Notes under the pieces: generated by a model
Database searches by the model: none
What the model was told of the DNA's origin: nothing
What the model saw: the letters and a program-made list of their open reading frames with translations, nothing else
Part shown: positions 5,837-7,338 of the stretch, piece by piece
Numbering within the stretch: the stretch's first letter is position 1
Layout of the letters: each line of letters starts with the position of its first letter
Translations under genes and position numbers: made by a program
NCBI GenBank assembly: GCA_021787505.1
Contig: JAJYLU010000077.1
Coordinates: 1-7,338 of the forward strand
Length of the DNA: 7,338 bases
Origin: Nitrospirota bacterium
GTDB lineage: Bacteria; Nitrospirota; Thermodesulfovibrionia; Thermodesulfovibrionales; UBA6898
Reading direction: 5' to 3'

Positions 5837-6302
5837 AGATCCTCCTCCGGACCGGCGGTCTCCCGCGTGCGAGGCAGGAAAAGCTGCCTTCGAGAAGGGT
5901 GGCTAAGGAGTGGAAAAGTAAAACTTCTCCCTGAACTCTAAACTGTCGCGTTTGCGCCACAGAGGTAAGTTTATTTCCGTAAATAAAAGCTACCGGTCTT
6001 GATCGTCGAGTGTGACATGCGCCTCCTACTCCGCAAAAGCAGTGTTTAGCCGCGGGTATCACTTTCCGCTACAAAGCGCACCTGGCAACCGTGACCTTTG
6101 CCTGCAACGCGAGGCACACCCCTGCTGAAAATAGAATAAAAATAACAACTGATACAACCTGATATGTCGTCTTTGTCGTTCCGGAACCTATCAAACCCAT
6201 CTCCCCTCATTCCTCACTATCTTGTGACGAGCATGTCTGATTCTGGTATGACACACGAAATCAATCCAGCCATACTCGATTCCATTCTGTCGACCCGAAT
6301 AT
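5837..6302. other. 466-nt convergent intergenic region, no gene recognised
   Basis: The region lies between the 3' ends of the regulator gene (plus strand) and the beta-propeller gene (minus strand). No codon pattern in any frame looks like a recognisable protein, and no tRNA, riboswitch consensus or U-tailed terminator for either gene is evident. It does hold several small inverted repeats: 5871-5890 (GAGGCAG-GAAAAG-CTGCCTT, with one wobble pair), 5943-5962, 5964-5994, and the pair GGCAA 6084-6088 / TTGCC 6098-6102, which competes with TGCCT 6099-6103 / AGGCA 6112-6116. The segment 6124-6155 is AT-rich. It may hold decayed sequence or an untranslated RNA; neither is shown. Confidence 0.6.
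5943..5994. repeat. Two adjacent hairpins in the convergent gap
   Basis: Hairpin 1 is CTGT (5943-5946) and GCG (5948-5950) with loop TTTG, then CGC (5955-5957) and ACAG (5959-5962), with a single C/C mismatch. Hairpin 2 is GGTA (5964-5967) and TTTATTT (5970-5976) with loop CCGT, then AAATAAA (5981-5987) and TACC (5991-5994), with a small internal loop. They are separated by one base. On the minus strand they lie downstream of the beta-propeller gene; on the plus strand, downstream of the regulator. Neither is followed by a clear U-tract. They could be processing or stability structures, or part of a small RNA. Confidence 0.5.
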
Positions 6303-7338
6303 TTAATGGTCATTCCTTCGCCTGTGCTCTGGTCTGACAACCCTCAGATTCGCTTTGCTGTCGGACTCATAAATAACGCCCTTGTGAGTTCTCACGCCTT
6401 TTATAGATGGGTTCTTGTGAAAACCTCTTATTGAAGGAATTCCCGGCATACTGATATCAATCACCCTCGTTCCCTTAGACTCTTCAGCCAGGTAGAGTCT
6501 CCCTTCCCCCATGTCCATATCGAGTATCGTTGCTTTGCCTGTCGGCATCACAGCAACAATCTTCGGCCAACTCGGATCTTCCACGCTAATCATATATATC
6601 TGCCCCATTCCTTCATCATCAGCTGCAAATGCTGCCGCAATGCTGCCGTCTAAAGCAGCCTTCTCCACGCCAGGGATTTCGATATATCCAATATATTCCG
6701 GATTCAGCGGCATCGATATATCGTATATCACTAATCCGGATTTGCAGGTCACGACTGCAATATTCTCCGCTATTTCAATGCCGCTGGCATCCTCTCGGGC
6801 ATCAAAGGTCCCCGCCTCGAACGATTCTTCAGGTGACGAAACATCGATCATCTTAATCAACGACGACCCGGTAGGAAGATACAGATAGTTCTGAGAAATA
6901 GCGGGCAGCCCGGGGGTTCCTTCAGTCGGGAAGCCGCCAATATTCACTGGCGCGTCAGGGCGGCTGACGTTTAATATGTGAAGGCCGTACTGAGGATCTG
7001 CCACGTACGCAAAATCGCCATCTAACTTTATAGTGCTGCCGTTGCCGAATCCCTCAAGCGATCCTATCATAACAGGCCTCATAAAAGAGATGATGTCATA
7101 AATCATCAGTCTCGATTCGTTAAAGACGTACGCATAGTCTTCGGCGATATCCATGCCAAATGCTTTTCCTGTGTCCTGTCTTCCTACCGTCCCGGAGGCC
7201 GCTGCAATCGGGCTCGGTCCAGACCTTATATCAACCCTCAACGCCTGCGCTGCAGATTGACCCGCTATTTCCGAAATATACAGCCGAACCACCGACAGGC
7301 CTGCATATCCGTCTGCTACGTATGCGTAATTTCCTTCT
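6303..7338 (-). CDS. LVIVD-repeat beta-propeller protein, C-terminal part (5' end outside window)
   Basis: The reading frame ends with TAA (6305-6303 on the minus strand) and stays open through the right edge. The residues before the GTG at 7292 (EGNYAYVADGYAGLSVV) form a good repeat unit, so that GTG is internal and the gene continues upstream. The approximately 345 visible residues hold about eight repeats of the LVIVD type, with pattern G/E-x-x-AYVAD-x-x-x-GL-x-I/V-D-I/V-S-x-P-x-x-P-x-x-x-G. Clear units are DYAYVFNESRLMIYDI, DFAYVADPQYGLHILNV, IAVVTCKSGLVIYDIS, and RLYLAEESKGTRVIDIS. Two units are degenerate, one being AAAFAADDEGMGQIYMISV. Such repeats build beta-propellers in large, usually exported surface or extracellular proteins, but the signal peptide and any partner domains are outside the window. 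The C-terminus ends in a basic stretch (EHRRRNDH). The ligand or function cannot be inferred. It points toward the two-component operon and so belongs to a separate transcription unit. Confidence 0.88.
   Translation of the reverse strand, partial: EGNYAYVADGYAGLSVVRLYISEIAGQSAAQALRVDIRSGPSPIAAASGTVGRQDTGKAFGMDIAEDYAYVFNESRLMIYDIISFMRPVMIGSLEGFGNGSTIKLDGDFAYVADPQYGLHILNVSRPDAPVNIGGFPTEGTPGLPAISQNYLYLPTGSSLIKMIDVSSPEESFEAGTFDAREDASGIEIAENIAVVTCKSGLVIYDISMPLNPEYIGYIEIPGVEKAALDGSIAAAFAADDEGMGQIYMISVEDPSWPKIVAVMPTGKATILDMDMGEGRLYLAEESKGTRVIDISMPGIPSIRGFHKNPSIKGVRTHKGVIYESDSKANLRVVRPEHRRRNDH

Noticed and set aside
5884..5906. T-loop-like TTCGAGA suggesting a tRNA
   Set aside because: The flanking bases do not form a T-arm stem, and no acceptor, D-arm or anticodon arm can be built around it.
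5971..6018. 15-codon minus-strand frame (MSHSTIKTGSFYLRK) behind an AGGAGG
   Set aside because: Very short, Shine-Dalgarno only 3 nt from the ATG, and no downstream gene on that strand that a leader peptide could control.
5757..6062. 101-codon minus-strand open frame across the regulator 3' end and the gap
   Set aside because: Its C-terminal third overlaps the conserved HTH region of the regulator, the composition is Arg/Cys/Pro-rich as in chance frames, and no family motif is visible.
6083..6102. Second sigma-54-like element (TGGCAA ... TTTGCC)
   Set aside because: The GG-to-GC spacing is about 4 bp too long for RpoN, and no plus-strand gene follows.
7290..7292. GTG as start of the beta-propeller gene
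   Set aside because: In-frame sequence upstream of it encodes a good repeat unit (NYAYVADGYAGLSVV), so the gene extends beyond the window.

Overview
This window comes from a Gram-negative, probably anaerobic bacterium. The evidence is a lipoprotein with a lipobox, a Sec-exported Lys-rich protein, an NtrC-type sigma-54 activator, and menaquinone synthesis by the futalosine route (MqnA). The combination fits Nitrospirota (Thermodesulfovibrionia-like) or a former deltaproteobacterial lineage. That placement is an inference from style and gene content, not from a marker gene.

Layout. (1) 2-1463, plus strand: the 3' end of rtcB (RNA ligase), cut by the left edge, followed 4 nt later by a complete mqnA (chorismate dehydratase). 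The two look co-transcribed. (2) 1464-2945, plus strand: two small envelope proteins. The first is a secreted Lys/Ala-rich protein with a small beta-rich core. It is preceded by a good sigma-54 -24/-12 promoter candidate and an upstream palindrome. The second is an Ala/Lys-rich helical lipoprotein. A 14-bp perfect inverted repeat separates them, and a strong intrinsic terminator closes the block. (3) 2948-5836, plus strand: a two-gene operon of a membrane histidine kinase with a periplasmic Cache-like sensor, and an NtrC-family response regulator. Its promoter candidate lies almost on top of the kinase start codon, suggesting a leaderless message. (4) 5837-6302: a 466-nt convergent gap with several small hairpins and no convincing gene. 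(5) 6303-7338, minus strand: the C-terminal part of an LVIVD-repeat beta-propeller protein that runs off the right edge.

How the parts may work together. The kinase would sense an envelope or periplasmic cue and phosphorylate the regulator, which would activate sigma-54 promoters. The only good sigma-54 promoter I see in the window is the one in front of the Lys-rich secreted protein directly upstream of the operon. The most attractive hypothesis is therefore a compact envelope-response module: sensor, activator and secreted effector(s), with organisation reminiscent of ZraP/ZraSR but unrelated effector proteins. No CRISPR array, tRNA, rRNA, transposase or integrase was recognised.
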